DNA of 7,669 bases, taken from positions 1 through 7,669 of the forward strand of contig PLUZ01000153.1 in the NCBI GenBank assembly GCA_003162995.1, written 5' to 3'. Origin of the DNA: Methylocapsa sp. (GTDB taxonomy: Bacteria; Pseudomonadota; Alphaproteobacteria; Rhizobiales; Beijerinckiaceae). Both the position numbers and the translations under genes were made by a program. Below the pieces are notes generated by a model. It saw nothing but the letters and a program-made list of their open reading frames with translations. It was not told the origin of the DNA and made no database searches. This document shows positions 6,279 to 7,669 of the stretch, piece after piece. Positions within the stretch are counted from its first letter, which is position 1, and each line of letters begins with the position of its first letter.

Positions 6279-6365
6279 AATCCTTGTCCTAAATCTGCGC
6301 TTTCAAACCTTAGATGCATTTTGCGGCGGCACCACAGGCCTCGACAAAACCCGCGTGATCAAGGA

Positions 6366-6399
6366 TGAGAAGCGATGCGCCCCGGCTCGTCGCTTCTCA
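6366..6399 (+). promoter_or_regulatory. Hairpin enclosing the cobS start codon
   Basis: TGAGAAGCGA (6366-6375) is perfectly complementary to TCGCTTCTCA (6390-6399), with a 14-base loop. The A of the cobS ATG is the last base of the left arm, and the Shine-Dalgarno sequence AAGGA (6361-6365) directly abuts the stem. Folded, this would occlude initiation, so it could set the translation level of cobS. The same stem and loop length are kept in the decayed copy at 5323-5356, though both derive from one ancestor. Confidence 0.5.
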
Positions 6400-7166
6400 C
6401 CGAATTTTGGCTTTGCCTCGGATTTTACTCGCGGCTGCCAATCCCCCGGGCGATGCACGAGGCAACGCCCCATTCGTTCGCTCATTTTTCGCGCGCGGTG
6501 CGAGTCCTGCCGCTTGTTGGCGCGGTTCTTGGAGCTTTCGCCGCGCTCGCCATGGGAGCGGCCCTTGGGCTCGGGTTGCCTCCCTCTCTCGCTGCGCCGC
6601 TCTCGCTAGGCTGTTTGATTTTGCTCAGCGGGGCCCTTCACGAAGATGGCCTTGCCGATTGCGCCGACGGTTTTTTTGGCGGCGCGACGCGCGAACGCAG
6701 GCTCGAAATCATGCGGGACAGCAGAATTGGCACGTTCGGGGCCGTGGCGCTCGCGCTGAGCCTTTATGTGCGAGCCGCAAGCCTTGCTCTGATCGCCGGC
6801 GAAAGCCTGGGTCTCGCTGCCGCTGTGCTGATTGGGGCAGCGGCTTTATCGCGCACCGCGGCCCTTATCCCCTTGGCGGTGCTTCCGCCGGCGCGGGAAA
6901 ACGGCGCCGGTTTTGCCGCCGGAAAGCCGGACCGAGCGGCGCTCGCCGCCGCTGCTTGCCTCGGCGTTATTTTTGCGCTGGCACCGGTCCTGGCAGGAAC
7001 TGGCCCGGTCCGCGCACTCACGGCCATTGCTGTGGCAACAGGCGCGGCCTATGCCATCGTGCCACTCGCCAGAAAACTCATCGGCGGACAGACCGGGGAT
7101 GTCGCGGGCGCCGCGCAGCAACTCAGCGAAATCGCGTTTTATCTCGCTTTCGCGGCGCGCGTTTAA
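6375..7166 (+). CDS. cobS: Adenosylcobinamide-GDP ribazoletransferase (cobalamin synthase)
   Basis: CobS joins adenosylcobinamide-GDP to alpha-ribazole (or its phosphate) to form adenosylcobalamin (phosphate), the last assembly step, using the product of CobT. It is an integral membrane enzyme. The 263-residue length is normal. The early FYSRLPIP motif (17-24) and the hallmark acidic signature are present: LHEDGLADCADGFFGG (88-103), then RRLEIMRDSRIGTFG (108-122), with Asp91, Asp95, Asp98 and Asp115 as the likely Mg-binding residues of this CDP-alcohol-transferase-like family. Hydrophobic segments cover much of 42-86, 122-175, 190-225 and the C terminus. ATG 6375 has AAGGA 9 bases upstream. 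The start lies within a strong hairpin, and its leader and first codons have been duplicated upstream. Confidence 0.95.
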   Translation: MRPGSSLLTEFWLCLGFYSRLPIPRAMHEATPHSFAHFSRAVRVLPLVGAVLGAFAALAMGAALGLGLPPSLAAPLSLGCLILLSGALHEDGLADCADGFFGGATRERRLEIMRDSRIGTFGAVALALSLYVRAASLALIAGESLGLAAAVLIGAAALSRTAALIPLAVLPPARENGAGFAAGKPDRAALAAAACLGVIFALAPVLAGTGPVRALTAIAVATGAAYAIVPLARKLIGGQTGDVAGAAQQLSEIAFYLAFAARV

Positions 7167-7350
7167 GGAGAGCTTCGCGCGCCAGCAACAGTGAGATGAT
7201 TTTATTAGGGCAATTATCCCGGACTTCGCAGAGGTACAACGTGTTTCAATACCAATTTCCGCTCTATACGGGGAAGATAAGAAACGCCGCCTCGGCGTCG
7301 ATAGCCTCACGCCGTGCAGGATGAGGTATAAGACGTTTTCGCGATAGAGG
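7167..7350. other. Spacer after cobS with alternative hairpins
   Basis: No gene is supported here. ACGCCG (7284-7289) can pair with CGGCGT (7293-7298) over a 3-base loop, and CGGCGT can instead pair with ACGCCG (7309-7314) over a 10-base loop. Neither is followed by a T run on the plus strand, so a cobS terminator is not proven. On the minus strand the first hairpin runs into TTTCTTATC, a weak possible terminator for leftward transcripts. Confidence 0.35.
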
Positions 7351-7377
7351 AAAAATGCCCGACGCGATGCCGGGCAT
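7351..7377 (-). terminator. Intrinsic terminator of the DUF3309-like gene
   Basis: Read on the minus strand, ATGCCCG (complement of 7371-7377) pairs with CGGGCAT (complement of 7355-7361) across a 9-base loop, and the T run that follows is the complement of AAAAA (7351-7355). It lies about 40 bases beyond the stop of the small minus-strand gene. The position, GC stem and T run fit a Rho-independent terminator for that gene. Confidence 0.6.
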
Positions 7378-7417
7378 GTCCGATGGCGTGACGCCGAATT
7401 TTACTCTTGCGCAGAAT

Positions 7418-7567
7418 TCATCGCAGCCTGCCGAGGAGCCAAAGGATCAGCAAGATGATGAGAACAGTTCCGAGCACGCCGCCGAGGCCCGCCCCGCCAT
7501 AGGCGTAATAGCCGCCTCCGCCGCCGAATAATAACAATAATATAATGATGATAAGGAGCGTGCTCAT
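7418..7567 (-). CDS. Tiny hydrophobic membrane protein, DUF3309-like
   Basis: A 49-residue protein: MSTLLIIII, a Leu run, a Gly/Tyr-rich turn (FGGGGGYYAYGGAGLGG, 14-30), then a second hydrophobic helix (31-45) ending GRLR. Two short hydrophobic segments around a Gly/aromatic turn with a final GR-type tail resemble the DUF3309 family of small proteobacterial proteins, whose function is unknown; this copy is unusual in its five-Gly run. GGAG lies 6 bases before ATG 7567 on the minus strand, and an intrinsic terminator follows the stop, so it looks like a complete single-gene unit. The first helix is encoded by strikingly AT-rich codons (ATA, TTA) in a GC-rich region. Family assignment is by pattern recall, so moderately sure; coding status is firmer. 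Confidence 0.75.
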   Translation of the reverse strand: MSTLLIIIILLLLFGGGGGYYAYGGAGLGGVLGTVLIILLILWLLGRLR

Positions 7568-7669
7568 CTTTTTCTCCTTCTGGATTGCCTCCTGGCAGGT
7601 TGCGCCGATACGCCGATCGTCAAGTCTATTCTAAACCGAAATCCGCTGGACGATGGCCGTGGCGAGGCT
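7568..7669. promoter_or_regulatory. Upstream region of the DUF3309-like gene, to the window edge
   Basis: On the minus strand a TTGACG -35-like hexamer is visible (complement of about 7618-7623), but no good -10 stands 17 bp from it, so the promoter is only tentative. The ribosome binding site GGAG is the complement of 7574-7577. At the far edge all minus-strand frames are open for only a few codons and none can be assigned to a gene. Confidence 0.25.

Noticed and set aside
6365..7324. Open frame of 319 codons overlapping cobS in another frame
   Set aside because: The composition is Arg/Ala/Cys-rich and motif-free, while the frame starting at 6375 has all CobS signatures.
7631..7669. Possible 3' end of a minus-strand gene (ATAIVQRISV then stop)
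   Set aside because: The other minus-strand frames are also open here, and 12 codons carry no family signal.

Overview
The window looks like chromosomal DNA of a GC-rich alphaproteobacterium of the order Hyphomicrobiales (Rhizobiales). A Beijerinckiaceae-like host is my inference, from the PleC/PdhS-type kinase, the divergent cobT/cobS pair and the small DUF3309-like protein. No phage, insertion sequence, CRISPR or RNA gene is visible.

Left part (1-3682): the probable first codons of a minus-strand gene lie at the left edge. A 278-bp spacer follows, then a plus-strand membrane histidine kinase (304-1863) with a likely intrinsic terminator after it. Next is a secreted serine carboxypeptidase of family S10 (2090-3682) with an intact Ser-Asp-His triad. 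Its true start is most likely GTG at 2090, which gives a clean signal peptide behind a good ribosome binding site.

Middle part (3718-7166): cobT (minus strand) and cobS (plus strand) are two late steps of cobalamin nucleotide-loop assembly, arranged divergently. Between them, about 1.6 kb holds three tandem copies of a small gene for an exported protein of 80-81 residues. Each copy has two cysteines 17 residues apart in a shared CxxGIxG...GxVC motif. I do not recognise this family. Each copy has its own promoter, with an invariant 12-mer that forms an imperfect palindrome over the -35 hexamer. Copy 1 is followed by a decayed copy of the first codons of cobS, and copy 2 by a shorter piece of the cobS leader. 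The ancestral order was therefore probably cobT / small gene / cobS, expanded by tandem duplication of a unit that included the start of cobS. The real cobS start sits in a perfect 10-bp inverted repeat that is also intact in the decayed copy.

Right part (7167-7669): after cobS there is a spacer with hairpins, then a minus-strand gene of 49 codons for a tiny two-helix membrane protein resembling DUF3309, with its own ribosome binding site and intrinsic terminator. The last 100 bases have no assignable gene.

Functionally, the kinase, the peptidase and the cobalamin genes look like ordinary, unrelated neighbours. The triplicated cassette between cobT and cobS is the unusual part. Copy 3 has no visible terminator before cobS, so the two may share a transcript.
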